DNA of 64,000 nucleotides from Bacteroidales bacterium (lineage in GTDB: Bacteria > Bacteroidota > Bacteroidia > Bacteroidales > UBA932): assembly GCA_017428245.1 (NCBI GenBank), contig JAFRRF010000041.1, positions 1-64,000 on the forward strand, in the 5' to 3' direction. The notes under the pieces were generated by a model. It saw only the letters and a program-made list of their open reading frames with translations, ran no database searches and was not told the origin of the DNA. Both the position numbers and the translations under genes were made by a program. Positions 10,215 to 17,637 of this stretch are shown here, in pieces (within the stretch, counting starts at the first letter, position 1; each line of letters starts with the position of its first letter).

Positions 10215-11321
10215 TCAAAGATAGGATTTTTCCCCTTTTTTTGCAAGTTTTCCGCTTGCATTGAACCGGATGTATTTTGCGGCGAAGGCGCTCAAGGCTG
10301 TGACAAGGAGACCGGAGGGGACGATAGCCCATGCGGGAACTTCGTAAATGCCGGCCAGGTGCAGGACGATTCCGCCGTAGGAAATCAGTACCCACTGGAT
10401 GAGATAGATTGTATTCAGGTGCCGGGACAGATATTCGGCCGTGACCGCCAGGGGGGCGTGAAGATGCCGGTGGATGTGGTAGCAGATGGACAATTGCAGC
10501 GCGATGACACACAAGGTCCATAATGATACGGAAAAACGCTGGACATAATAGATATCCCCGGCCAGCGCGAAATTGTCGAGGAGATTCCACCCCGTCAGTT
10601 TCATCCCGGTGCTGATGGCCAGGAGCCCGGCGACTGAAAGCAGGGCCAGGCGGTTATACATCGCGCGCTTATCCCGCACGGTCTGCAGGAATTCGCCGAA
10701 AAGGACGCCGAAGGCAGGGTACACGAACCAGAGCGATAAGGGAAAATAGATGTTGGGGCTGGAATAAAAAACCAGGCCGACGGCATACCGGGCAACGGCA
10801 GGCAGCGCATCGAAGCTGTGCAGGAGTAAAGTCCCGACGCCCTGGAGCAGCAGCGCCGTCACTACAATACCGAAGCGGCCGGCCTTCAGCCGCGTAAGAA
10901 GCGCCATCAGCAGGAAGGCCATTCCGGCGAAATGGAGGATATCCACCATTCCGAGCGTATCCGGAATCGCCCAGCCCTGCCAGGGACTTCCACGCAGGGC
11001 TGAGAGGAGGTACGGGATGGTCCATATCACCAGATTCAGCAGATATGCCACCAGAAGCAAACGCAATCCGCGAAGGGCGAAAGCCCGGGGAGTGCGGTGA
11101 CGGGTATAGATCATTCCCACACCCATCGCGAACATGAAGACCGGCGCCGCCAGCGGCCCGCCCAGGAACTCAAGGATTCCGCGGAACAGATTGTCGGGCC
11201 GGACGTCGTAGTCCACGCCGCTCATCTCCTCATATATGTGGATGATCACCATATAAGGGATGGCGAGCGCTTTCGCAACGTCCAGCTCGCCCTGTCGTCC
11301 TGTATTGATCCGTTCTTTCAC
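10215..11321 (-). CDS. Polytopic acyltransferase-like membrane protein (DUF1624/acyltransferase-3 style)
   Basis: This is a 368-residue protein with about ten hydrophobic segments. The N-terminus ELDVAKALAIPYMVIIHIYE resembles the opening helix of heparan-glucosaminide acetyltransferase/DUF1624 and acyltransferase-3 proteins, in which a helix carrying a membrane histidine begins the domain. No upstream ATG exists after the preceding gene, so I choose the GTG at 11321. It overlaps the lipoprotein stop as GTGA, a strong sign of translational coupling. These proteins usually transfer acyl groups across the membrane onto surface sugars; the substrate here is unknown. Confidence 0.6.
   Translation of the reverse strand: MKERINTGRQGELDVAKALAIPYMVIIHIYEEMSGVDYDVRPDNLFRGILEFLGGPLAAPVFMFAMGVGMIYTRHRTPRAFALRGLRLLLVAYLLNLVIWTIPYLLSALRGSPWQGWAIPDTLGMVDILHFAGMAFLLMALLTRLKAGRFGIVVTALLLQGVGTLLLHSFDALPAVARYAVGLVFYSSPNIYFPLSLWFVYPAFGVLFGEFLQTVRDKRAMYNRLALLSVAGLLAISTGMKLTGWNLLDNFALAGDIYYVQRFSVSLWTLCVIALQLSICYHIHRHLHAPLAVTAEYLSRHLNTIYLIQWVLISYGGIVLHLAGIYEVPAWAIVPSGLLVTALSAFAAKYIRFNASGKLAKKGEKSYL
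10216..10223 (-). promoter_or_regulatory. -7 element upstream of the Dcu-type transporter
   Basis: The minus strand reads TATCTTTG, matching TAnnTTTG, 30 bp upstream of the transporter ATG. It overlaps the end of the preceding acyltransferase-like gene, so the transporter probably has its own start site. Confidence 0.55.
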
Positions 11322-11926
11322 TTCAAGATATCCCGGGCAACGATCCGGTAGTGGGGATGGTATGCTTCTCCGAAGGCTTCGCTGTGGTGCAGGATTAGAT
11401 TCCCTTCCGCCATCAGGGAATCGATGGCTGCGAGGTCCTGCGCGGCGTCCGGAATGTCCGGGAAGTGCTTTCGGATGACATCGGCCACACTGCTCCATTT
11501 CTCTTTCCACTCCGTTTCCGTGAGCACGGTCCCTTCGTTGGCGCTGCGGACGAACGCATCCAGCAGCGTGTCCGTATCGACAAGACCGTCCAGCACGACG
11601 GACAGGTCCACACGCACATAATTGCCCTTGTCACCGACCGGGACGTAGCGGAGTTCCGGCTTTCCGTACAGCCCGCTGTCAAGGTCGCGCCTGTATTCAT
11701 CCAGTTCCGACAACAGATAGGCCCTCGCCCGTTCCGAATTGGGAATCAGGTGGCCGGGGCCCAGATTGTCCTGGCAGAAACTCTTGTAGATGTCCTGCAC
11801 GCGCGATTCGGGATACTGCTCCAACTGGCGGGAAATAGCCTCCCGCGTCGGGTCGCCCTGGCATCCGGCGACGACCATCCCCACTACCACTGTCAGGAAA
11901 AAAGCGAGTGTCTTGCGTGTCTTCAT
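11318..11926 (-). CDS. Lipoprotein of unknown function, co-transcribed with the acyltransferase-like gene
   Basis: This is a 202-residue lipoprotein. The signal MKTRKTLAFFLTVVVGMVVAGC puts the lipidated cysteine at residue 22. The mature part has no enzymatic motif I can name; it holds QDIYKSFCQDNLGPGHL, a run of charged helices, and HSEAFGEAYHPHYRIV near the end. It overlaps the following membrane acyltransferase-like gene by 4 bp and has a TAnnTTTG element just upstream, so the two form a small operon. Confidence 0.75.
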   Translation of the reverse strand: MKTRKTLAFFLTVVVGMVVAGCQGDPTREAISRQLEQYPESRVQDIYKSFCQDNLGPGHLIPNSERARAYLLSELDEYRRDLDSGLYGKPELRYVPVGDKGNYVRVDLSVVLDGLVDTDTLLDAFVRSANEGTVLTETEWKEKWSSVADVIRKHFPDIPDAAQDLAAIDSLMAEGNLILHHSEAFGEAYHPHYRIVARDILK

Positions 11927-11931
11927 ATCTG

Positions 11932-11939
11932 CAAAGATA
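11932..11939 (-). promoter_or_regulatory. -7 element for the lipoprotein/acyltransferase-like pair
   Basis: The minus strand reads TATCTTTG, matching TAnnTTTG, only 5 bp upstream of the lipoprotein ATG. This would give a very short or leaderless transcript. Confidence 0.5.
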
Positions 11940-11942
11940 GGA

Positions 11943-12134
11943 TTAATTATGCTCCGTTGGTTCCATAGTAAAAATGTCCTGATAGGTCCTGATATCCCGT
12001 TTGGCCATCAGGAAGCGAAATGCTTCTCGTTGTAGGAAACCTCTGTGCACGTCATTATCCTTCCAGTCAATATTGTGCGTGGCATATTCGGTCACTCCGT
12101 TATATAGATCCCAAACATCAACACCTGATTTCAT
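11943..12134 (-). pseudogene. Possible C-terminal remnant of a DUF932-type mobile-element protein
   Basis: The 63-residue frame contains WDLYNGVTEYATHNIDW followed by a basic-aromatic stretch. This recalls the C-terminal NAVTEY...H region of DUF932 (phage/plasmid-related) proteins. No body of such a gene is present upstream: the same frame is closed by TAA at 12150-12152, and what precedes is unlike the family. I therefore call it a remnant, though a genuine small gene is possible. The resemblance is from memory and short, so confidence is low. Confidence 0.35.
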
Positions 12135-12149
12135 CTCCCTGAGCCAGTT

Positions 12150-12302
12150 TTACAGGAGAGACGGCATAGGCGTTGCCGCCCAAATGGAATGTGAGTTGAT
12201 TTCAACTTGGATCTCTGGATTTTGAGGTCGATTCGATTCGTCCGTCACATCCTTGGGGTCATTGCTCTTTTTCGTGTTGTCGTCAGTTTTCATGACTTCC
12301 AT
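12150..12302 (-). CDS. Candidate small ORF, 50 residues, unknown
   Basis: An ATG at 12302 (a second in-frame ATG is at 12293) opens a hydrophilic 50-residue frame, MEVMKTDDNTKKSNDPKDVT onward, ending in TAA at 12150. It is in the same frame as the possible DUF932 remnant, separated only by that stop. Its composition (Lys/Asp/Asn rich) resembles other small proteins of mobile regions. It could be a real gene, or the upstream part of a decayed one. Confidence 0.35.
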   Translation of the reverse strand: MEVMKTDDNTKKSNDPKDVTDESNRPQNPEIQVEINSHSIWAATPMPSLL

Positions 12303-12325
12303 TGTTTTTGGGTATTAATGTCTTC

Positions 12326-12553
12326 TCATATTGAAAGAACCACATCATTGATTGAGACTACCTCTTGTGGTGACACGGCTGCCTTGAAACGGCGAACTCG
12401 TGCATCGAGATCGTTTTGAAGTTCAAGATACTCTTCTTCGTTCACTTCAATCTCCACAGTAGCGGAATCTATGTGTCGCATGTGGCTCCCGGGCAGCTTC
12501 TTCCAGGAATAACTTGCCGATAACTTGCATTTCCTCAGTTCTGTGGTTTTCAT
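12326..12553 (-). CDS. Small hypothetical protein, 75 residues
   Basis: This is a 75-residue protein starting MKTTELRKCKLSASYSW. The central part is rich in Glu and Leu (VEIEVNEEEYLELQNDLDAR) and could form a helix. No motif is recognised. It lies in the AT-rich island with similar small genes on the same strand, 17 bp downstream of the next one, which suggests a polycistronic set. Confidence 0.5.
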   Translation of the reverse strand: MKTTELRKCKLSASYSWKKLPGSHMRHIDSATVEIEVNEEEYLELQNDLDARVRRFKAAVSPQEVVSINDVVLSI

Positions 12554-12570
12554 GCTTATGGGGAATATAG

Positions 12571-12939
12571 TTACAAATAATGAGCATATCCTATCGGAGT
12601 AGGTGCGACGAAATATGAGTCGCCATAGACATCATTCAAAATCTGAAGAACTTGCTCCATTTCTTCTCGAGTAATTGTATCATCACACTCATACCAGGTG
12701 TCACCGACACGGAAGTACTTAAAACTATTCTGTGATGAATCATCAGAGAGTTCGACTGGACGTCCAAATCGGGTGGTCTGATTACTTGTGGGGTCATACA
12801 AGGCAATGCCATCCGATAACGGCCGCCAAAGGTTGGAAAGCCGTATAAGATCTTTATCAATTGCCCTGACAAAACGAAGTGCAGCCCCCAAAACCGATGC
12901 GGGATGATTGCCATACGGCTGATTAACAAGCATTTTCAT
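12571..12939 (-). CDS. Hypothetical protein, 122 residues
   Basis: This is a 122-residue soluble protein, MKMLVNQPYGNHPASVLG onward, with an in-frame second ATG at 12933. The middle holds FGRPVELSDDSSQN and the end GDSYFVAPTPIGYAHYL. No domain is recognised. It sits 7 bp after the small membrane protein at 12947-13159 and seems to belong to the same island transcript. Confidence 0.5.
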   Translation of the reverse strand: MKMLVNQPYGNHPASVLGAALRFVRAIDKDLIRLSNLWRPLSDGIALYDPTSNQTTRFGRPVELSDDSSQNSFKYFRVGDTWYECDDTITREEMEQVLQILNDVYGDSYFVAPTPIGYAHYL

Positions 12940-12946
12940 ATTATAA

Positions 12947-13159
12947 TTATCTTTTAAAACCAGAAAAAAAGGAACTCAACAACCCGCCGGCGAGGCCTGC
13001 AATTAAAAAAGCGATCAGTAGCACAAAGCCTATTATTCCAGCCAGACCAACTATCAGATACTCACCGACGGTTATCAGAACAGAGAATACCGTATCTATG
13101 TGCAGAACAATAAGAATCGCTGCCAGCGAAATGAGAAAAGTCTTAATAAAGATCTTCAT
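12947..13159 (-). CDS. Small membrane protein, 70 residues
   Basis: This is a 70-residue protein made almost entirely of hydrophobic segments (about residues 5-25, then 30-60, including GLAGIIGFVLLIAFLIAG). The ATG at 13159 is preferred over an in-frame GTG at 13198, which would overlap the preceding gene by 23 bp. The Gly/Ala-rich second half and short basic C-terminus (SGFKR) suggest an inner-membrane protein. Function is unknown. Confidence 0.5.
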   Translation of the reverse strand: MKIFIKTFLISLAAILIVLHIDTVFSVLITVGEYLIVGLAGIIGFVLLIAFLIAGLAGGLLSSFFSGFKR

Positions 13160-13175
13160 AACGAGTCGTAGCTTA

Positions 13176-13844
13176 TTAAATGCTTTTAACGAGTTCACTC
13201 CATCCCGTAGCAGACATATTCCCCGGAGTCAGATAAGCGCACTGCTTGCTATTAAGCTCTAGTACTTTTTGATAATGTTCAAGTCGGGGAACCCTTTTGA
13301 ACCAATATGATTTGCATCGCATTAAAACGATGGTCTTACCGGAATCAATGGCATCTTCAATCATTTCATTTGTATATCGATCCGAAGGCAGTGCCCCGAT
13401 TGACATAAAATCATTTACGTGTAAAGTATGATAAGGGAATGCTTCTATACAGAAGACATTTGGCATGGCCTTAATCGCACGCAGGTGTCTTGTGCGATCT
13501 TTCCAGTATTTGTAGCCCGGATAGGGATTTCCATTCGCGTCCACGATGGTTTCCGGAGTTCTCAGCCAAAGGAAATCAGTATTGATGTGCAATAGCTCAT
13601 CTTTGATCTCCTTCTGATAGGCTGGAGTGGAAATGTAATTCAAGTCAATGGCGTTGGCAAGAGGATTGCCGCTCAGAATGTAAACCGGTGCGTCCGGATT
13701 TCCGTGAAAGGGTTCCGGAAGGGTCTTTTTTTCAATCTTGGATGACTTACGTGACGGAAGACTGGCGATCAGCGGTTTGTCACAGTCGGCGATAGTGTCA
13801 TTAATGGTAATGTTCAGCCATGGATTAGGAACAGAATGCTTCAT
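13176..13844 (-). CDS. Hypothetical protein with a uracil-DNA-glycosylase-like opening motif
   Basis: This is a 222-residue soluble protein. Residues about 42-62 read LPEPFHGNPDAPVYILSGNP, close to the opening of a group of hypothetical proteins I associate from memory with the uracil-DNA glycosylase superfamily (LPxPFxGxPDAPVxLLxLNPG). The glycine-rich end is altered here (SGNPLAN, not LNPGF), and no glycosylase active-site histidine motif is evident, so the function is open. It leads the island's minus-strand gene set and has a TAnnTTTG element 61 bp upstream. Confidence 0.45.
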   Translation of the reverse strand: MKHSVPNPWLNITINDTIADCDKPLIASLPSRKSSKIEKKTLPEPFHGNPDAPVYILSGNPLANAIDLNYISTPAYQKEIKDELLHINTDFLWLRTPETIVDANGNPYPGYKYWKDRTRHLRAIKAMPNVFCIEAFPYHTLHVNDFMSIGALPSDRYTNEMIEDAIDSGKTIVLMRCKSYWFKRVPRLEHYQKVLELNSKQCAYLTPGNMSATGWSELVKSI

Positions 13845-14121
13845 AATAGTGTTTTTGATGGTTATGCATTAATTGGTTGCCTATTCTTACCCTTTTTCAA
13901 GAGACAAAAATAGGCGGCATTTCCTGAACCAGAAAATAACTATGCCAGAACATGGCATATCAATCAAATAATGCATTCCGCTTCATAGATGATATCAACT
14001 ACCACCATGATCACCAAGGAATTGACCGACAGATACCAAGCAGCCTCGACTTACAGTCGGCTGCTTGATATTGCGTTATAATGTATCTACTCTTCGATTA
14101 GTGTTAAGAGTAAGCACGCGT
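13845..14121. other. Intergenic region with two inverted repeats
   Basis: This 277-bp gap in the island holds a 7-bp inverted repeat with a 5-nt spacer (13941-13959, TATGCCA/TGGCATA). It also holds a 9-bp stem at 14037-14045/14059-14067 (CAAGCAGCC/GGCTGCTTG). A 30-codon plus-strand frame (13989-14081) is present but too short to call. The first repeat lies just upstream of the -7 element of the minus-strand gene and could be an operator. Confidence 0.4.
13905..13912 (-). promoter_or_regulatory. -7 element for the island gene set 13844-11943
   Basis: The minus strand reads TATTTTTG, matching TAnnTTTG, about 61 bp upstream of the ATG at 13844. Confidence 0.45.
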
Positions 14122-15081
14122 TTAGATGGTCAAATCGACTTGTAAATTCTTAAGTGCATCGATATATTGGTTTTGCACCAATTCCGCACATTCATCGGCT
14201 TGTAAATGCCGAAATAGAGCATCAATAGTGTGCTTTAGAACGGATTTCTCATTCTCTTTAGGATAAAAAGGGCTCAGCATGGAAACCGCCCGCTGTACAT
14301 CAGGATCGTCAGAAGATATTTTTCCAGATAGAAATGGGTAAACGCCCAACAGCCCTTTTTGTGTGTCCGTTTTGAAAATATATTCACCAAAACCATATGC
14401 GGCATAAAGGCCCACACCCTTCTGCTTTTCTTCAACAGTTCGCAACTGCCACTTGAAAACATCCTGAAATTCAGACTTCTCATAGTCAGCATAAGGATCT
14501 TCAAACTGACTTATTCTTTCTAGAAAACAAAGAGTCGCATATTCCACAAAAGCCTCATCTATTTCAGGAATGCATCTTGGCCGGCAACCACTGCAGAAAT
14601 AATTCCAAGCATGGAAAAGTTCATGCACGAAAGTTGCCTCCAACGCTTGGTAGGGGTGCTTGTCTTTACGAATATTACCCCAATACAAAACCACCTTGGG
14701 TTTAGGTTCGTGCAGAAATTCGCCATATATTTTTGTCTCAACAATCCCTCTTTTTTCAATAATAGAATCCAGTTCCTCAATTTGATTACGCAAAGCCCTT
14801 TTCTCAGGAAACTGGTATTCCTCAGTCAATCCTTCAAGCAAATACTCAAGTTTTTGCTTCCTGTTTTTTAAAATTACAACACTGAATTCTTCTTTTCTGA
14901 TTGGCGCATCTTCAGAAAAATACACGTCATAATGCTCAGAAAGGAGCCTTTCGAAGTCGAGTATGAGAGAACAAGAAGGGAGTCCGAGACGGAAGCCTCC
15001 AGAGGACATGTTTGACTGGATTACTTCTAGATTCTTCTTTGGAAGGCCAAGTTTTTCTTCATAGTGGATTGTACCATACAT
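14122..15081 (-). CDS. Putative zinc metallopeptidase (HExxH, gluzincin-like), unknown role
   Basis: This 319-residue protein has no signal peptide or membrane segment. Residues 153-157 are HELFH in the context TFVHELFHAWNYF, and about 20 residues later comes EIDEAFVEYAT, which offers E176 or E180 as a third zinc ligand. That spacing is the gluzincin arrangement. A CSGCRPRC stretch lies between the two. The gene follows the WYL regulator by 20 bp and should be co-transcribed with it. A regulator coupled to an intracellular protease recalls stress or defence modules, but no partner toxin is seen. Confidence 0.6.
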   Translation of the reverse strand: MYGTIHYEEKLGLPKKNLEVIQSNMSSGGFRLGLPSCSLILDFERLLSEHYDVYFSEDAPIRKEEFSVVILKNRKQKLEYLLEGLTEEYQFPEKRALRNQIEELDSIIEKRGIVETKIYGEFLHEPKPKVVLYWGNIRKDKHPYQALEATFVHELFHAWNYFCSGCRPRCIPEIDEAFVEYATLCFLERISQFEDPYADYEKSEFQDVFKWQLRTVEEKQKGVGLYAAYGFGEYIFKTDTQKGLLGVYPFLSGKISSDDPDVQRAVSMLSPFYPKENEKSVLKHTIDALFRHLQADECAELVQNQYIDALKNLQVDLTI

Positions 15082-15101
15082 GGGATTATGTTGTTATTGG
15101 A

Positions 15102-16043
15102 TTAACGCTGGGTAGCATTGATTGAATAAATCGCCTGCATCATTTTAATATACGAAATCATTTTTTTCCTTAGGGCTTCCGGCTCAAGCACCTCAATTTG
15201 ATTAATCTTCGAGAAAAGTAATTGTTCGAGTTCCAGATCGTCAGGATTCAACATAAGCTCGAAAACTGAATGCCCATCCGCTTTCTCTATCTCTTTCTGA
15301 CTGTGGTGAAGGGGAGCAGAACGCCAATAATAGACTTGTTCTCCGAAAACTCTGACTCGGACAGGCTGGATCTTTCCCGAGTTTACAATTACTCCCACGG
15401 ACGAGTCGAAATAATCTTTGCCGCTAAAGCCCTTCGGATAATGAAAATGCTCAATGGCAGGATCAGAAGGATCCTCGACAGCCTTCAGTCTTTCATCCAT
15501 TGCCAGGACTATCAATTCCTTCTCTCCTTTTTTCCTGCCCAGCAAATACCATCTATGGTTGAACATCTTTAGGCAATAGGGCTCGAACAAATACTGTGTA
15601 CTCTCTGCGTTAAATTTCTGATAGGTTAGTTTGATCCGTAGGCCTTTATTCATAGCCCGCGTAATCTTGCGCAAAAATTCGTTATCCGGCTCTGCAACCT
15701 CCTCATAAATAATCCGGTCCTTTAGGGGATCATACTCCAAGATGGTATTGTTCAAGGATAACTTTGACAAAAGCGATTGTTTCAAAAGTGACATTTTGAC
15801 CCAACTCTGGGGGTTGATTTGCCAGGCAGCGTCTCTGTAGTAGATTTCGATGTCAAATATCTCTTTGATGGCCTTGATATGGTTATGGAACGTCCTTAAT
15901 GGAAGTCCCTTCTTTTCCTCCTCTTTCTTCAGACCACCACTCTCATCTTTCCATATATCTGAAATCTCCTTAAAGGTCATTCCCTCATGACTCTGAAGAA
16001 GATCAATCAGCCAAACATACCTCTTGAAGTCGTTATATGCCAT
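15102..16043 (-). CDS. WYL-domain transcriptional regulator
   Basis: This protein is about 313 residues. The N-terminal 90 residues look like a helix-turn-helix region (YVWLIDLLQSHEGMTFKEI...LPLRTFHNHIKAI). A WYL domain follows: ITRAMNKGLRIKLTYQKF, FEPYCLKMFNHRWYLLGRKKG with its RWYL core, and LAMDERLKAVE. WYL domains bind nucleic acid or nucleotides and control many defence and DNA-damage operons. The ATG at 16043 is chosen over an upstream TTG because a TAnnTTTG element ends 19 bp before it. It heads a two-gene unit with the metallopeptidase. Confidence 0.85.
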   Translation of the reverse strand: MAYNDFKRYVWLIDLLQSHEGMTFKEISDIWKDESGGLKKEEEKKGLPLRTFHNHIKAIKEIFDIEIYYRDAAWQINPQSWVKMSLLKQSLLSKLSLNNTILEYDPLKDRIIYEEVAEPDNEFLRKITRAMNKGLRIKLTYQKFNAESTQYLFEPYCLKMFNHRWYLLGRKKGEKELIVLAMDERLKAVEDPSDPAIEHFHYPKGFSGKDYFDSSVGVIVNSGKIQPVRVRVFGEQVYYWRSAPLHHSQKEIEKADGHSVFELMLNPDDLELEQLLFSKINQIEVLEPEALRKKMISYIKMMQAIYSINATQR

Positions 16044-16061
16044 AGTGCAATGATTATGTGA

Positions 16062-16069
16062 CAAATATA
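16062..16069 (-). promoter_or_regulatory. -7 element for the WYL regulator operon
   Basis: The minus strand reads TATATTTG, matching TAnnTTTG. One arm of a 9-bp inverted repeat (16069-16077/16095-16103, AGCTTTTAT/ATAAAAGCT) abuts it, which would suit autoregulation by the WYL protein. Confidence 0.55.
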
Positions 16070-16179
16070 GCTTTTATCCGACACTATTCCTAAAATAAAA
16101 GCTTTGGTCGGAGACCTCGGTTTGGAACTATGAAAGATTCATTGTAACTTTATAATCGTATTATTTTGGGTTTACAGTA

Positions 16180-16608
16180 ATGGACTACTCTTCTTTCAGT
16201 AAGACAAAACTTTGGATGAATATTGTGTGCGGTGTGATTTGTTATTCCTTGTTTGTTTCTGAACTTTACTCCGGCATTCATGGTCATTCAAAATACACCG
16301 GTTGTCTTGTGTTCTTGTATCTCGCGGCAAACTGTACCTTCCGGGTCTTTTCCTGGGGCAAATTGAATGGGAAAAAGAAAGGTGGAGTTGATGAAGAATC
16401 CTTTCTAAAAGAAGAACACCGCCAAGGAATGCGTATTTCCATTTTCAGCTCTGCGACAGCCGTACCTGTTATGCTGGTATTTGTTGTAGACAGCATTATC
16501 AGGAATACTTCTCCTTTATATACGGCTTTTCTCGTTCTCTGTACGGTTTGTTTCGCCGTGTTGTCAATTCTGAACATCCGCAGCCTCAGGCAATTCAACA
16601 GGCTATAA
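16180..16608 (+). CDS. Membrane protein of unknown function, 142 residues
   Basis: This is a 142-residue protein with four likely membrane segments at about residues 12-30, 40-58, 85-105 and 112-132, separated by a basic loop (GKLNGKKKGG). No family is recognised. It is transcribed divergently from the WYL regulator and is the last gene of the AT-rich island before a strongly structured intergenic region. Confidence 0.55.
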   Translation: MDYSSFSKTKLWMNIVCGVICYSLFVSELYSGIHGHSKYTGCLVFLYLAANCTFRVFSWGKLNGKKKGGVDEESFLKEEHRQGMRISIFSSATAVPVMLVFVVDSIIRNTSPLYTAFLVLCTVCFAVLSILNIRSLRQFNRL

Positions 16609-16617
16609 TAAGGTCGG

Positions 16618-16772
16618 GTGTAATCGTCAGCCGCGGTAATCGGCTTATAGGAATATGGAAACGACAGTTGGCGCGCTTGGTCTGCCCGTTTGGAGCAGAC
16701 TGAGCGCGTATGGATTTGTAAGATGCTGATAATCAGTTCCGGAAAGCGGCCCCGCGTGCTTGACGATTACAC
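16618..16772. ncRNA. Candidate structured RNA (6S-like rod) or small inverted-repeat element
   Basis: The ends form a 12-bp perfect inverted repeat (16618-16629 with 16761-16772). Inside, GCCGC (16630-16634) can pair with a later GCGGC. The middle is a 14-pair stem (16672-16685 with 16695-16708, two of the pairs G-U) with a 9-nt loop. The 3' side between these stems contains a small CTGAT/ATCAG hairpin. A closing stem, open middle and long apical stem is the layout of 6S RNA. The strand is not determined because the stems are symmetric, and a MITE-like element is an alternative. Confidence 0.35.
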
Positions 16773-16840
16773 TAGGGCAAATCGGTCGATATTTTGATGT
16801 AAACCGATCGGAGATCGGATTAATTATCGGACTTTTTTCA

Positions 16841-16848
16841 GTATTTTT
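16841..16848 (+). promoter_or_regulatory. -7 element for the CPBP protease gene
   Basis: TATTTTTG matches TAnnTTTG, 30 bp upstream of the ATG at 16879. Confidence 0.5.
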
Positions 16849-16878
16849 GTAAATGTCGAAAACGTAGAGGTTCCAGAT

Positions 16879-17577
16879 ATGGCAAAGTTTATATTGAACC
16901 GTCCGGATGACTTTCTGACCCAGTCGCGGGGGCGGATTATCGGCACGACACTGATCTGGTTCGTCATCCTGATGGGATGTGCGATTGTGCTGAGGGTCGC
17001 GTGCATGGCCGCATATATGTCGCAGGGTATCAATCCGACGGAATTGACCAAATTCGGCGGCGACCCGACCAATTATATGGGGCATGCGTCGTGGCGTATC
17101 CTGTTCCACCTGATGATTATCGCTCCGCTTGCGGAGGAGGTGATGTTCCGGCTGGGACTGGCTTTCAAAAGGAAAATGGTCGGCCTGTGGCTGGGTCTGC
17201 TGCCGGTGGTTTGCGCCTATTATATGCATCACTGCAGGGTATGGTACGTTCTGCTGGGGCTGGTGGCGTTGGGTGCTGTCCTGTTCTGGCTGGTCTGCCG
17301 CTTCACGACGGACGAACAGTGGAAAGACTGGCGGAAAAAGTTCATCATTCCGGCCATGTGGGTTGCCGCCATCGGCTTCGGCCTGCTGCATTTCAAGGCT
17401 TTCTCGGTATTGAACTGGCAGGTGTTTCCGTTCGCGCTCGCTACGGTGCTCGTCCCGTTCGCCGGCGGCTGCGCCATCACCTACGCCCGCGTCAACCTGG
17501 GCTTCTGGTGGGGTGTCCTGCTTCACTGTATCATCAACATCCCGCCTGTCCTGCTGATCGCCTCCTCGATGCTTTAG
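16879..17577 (+). CDS. CPBP-family intramembrane glutamic/metallo-protease
   Basis: This 232-residue protein has about six to seven membrane segments. The CPBP (Rce1/Abi-like) motifs are in order: EEVMFR, GLLHF and LHCIINIP, which supply the glutamates, the histidine and the HxxxN pair of the intramembrane active site. Such proteins cleave prenylated or membrane peptides; in bacteria some confer bacteriocin self-immunity or process pheromones. The gene has its own promoter and is followed after 60 bp by a lipocalin-like lipoprotein. The substrate is unknown. Confidence 0.85.
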   Translation: MAKFILNRPDDFLTQSRGRIIGTTLIWFVILMGCAIVLRVACMAAYMSQGINPTELTKFGGDPTNYMGHASWRILFHLMIIAPLAEEVMFRLGLAFKRKMVGLWLGLLPVVCAYYMHHCRVWYVLLGLVALGAVLFWLVCRFTTDEQWKDWRKKFIIPAMWVAAIGFGLLHFKAFSVLNWQVFPFALATVLVPFAGGCAITYARVNLGFWWGVLLHCIINIPPVLLIASSML

Positions 17578-17637
17578 CCCGCATATTTCAAACGCAAGGT
17601 TTTGCGGTTTCATGCATTTGATAGGAAAACGGAACCT

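Larger units (their letters stand above)
16609..16878. other. Gene-free stretch with strong secondary-structure potential
   Basis: No open frame is credible in these 270 bp. The first part (16618-16772) is described separately as a candidate structured RNA. The rest holds a GATC-rich palindromic patch (16803-16820), a T-run at 16832-16837 and the promoter of the CPBP gene. Confidence 0.5.

Noticed and set aside
8621-10264. A 547-codon plus-strand frame over the Dcu-type transporter
   Set aside because: It is rich in Asp/His/Arg, as expected when a membrane-protein gene is read backwards, and has no support.
13989-14081. A 30-codon plus-strand frame in the island gap
   Set aside because: It is too short, lies over a hairpin and has no promoter or homology that I can see.
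11940-16615. A prophage or conjugative element
   Set aside because: No integrase, terminase, capsid, relaxase or Tra gene is visible; only small unknown genes and a regulator/peptidase pair.
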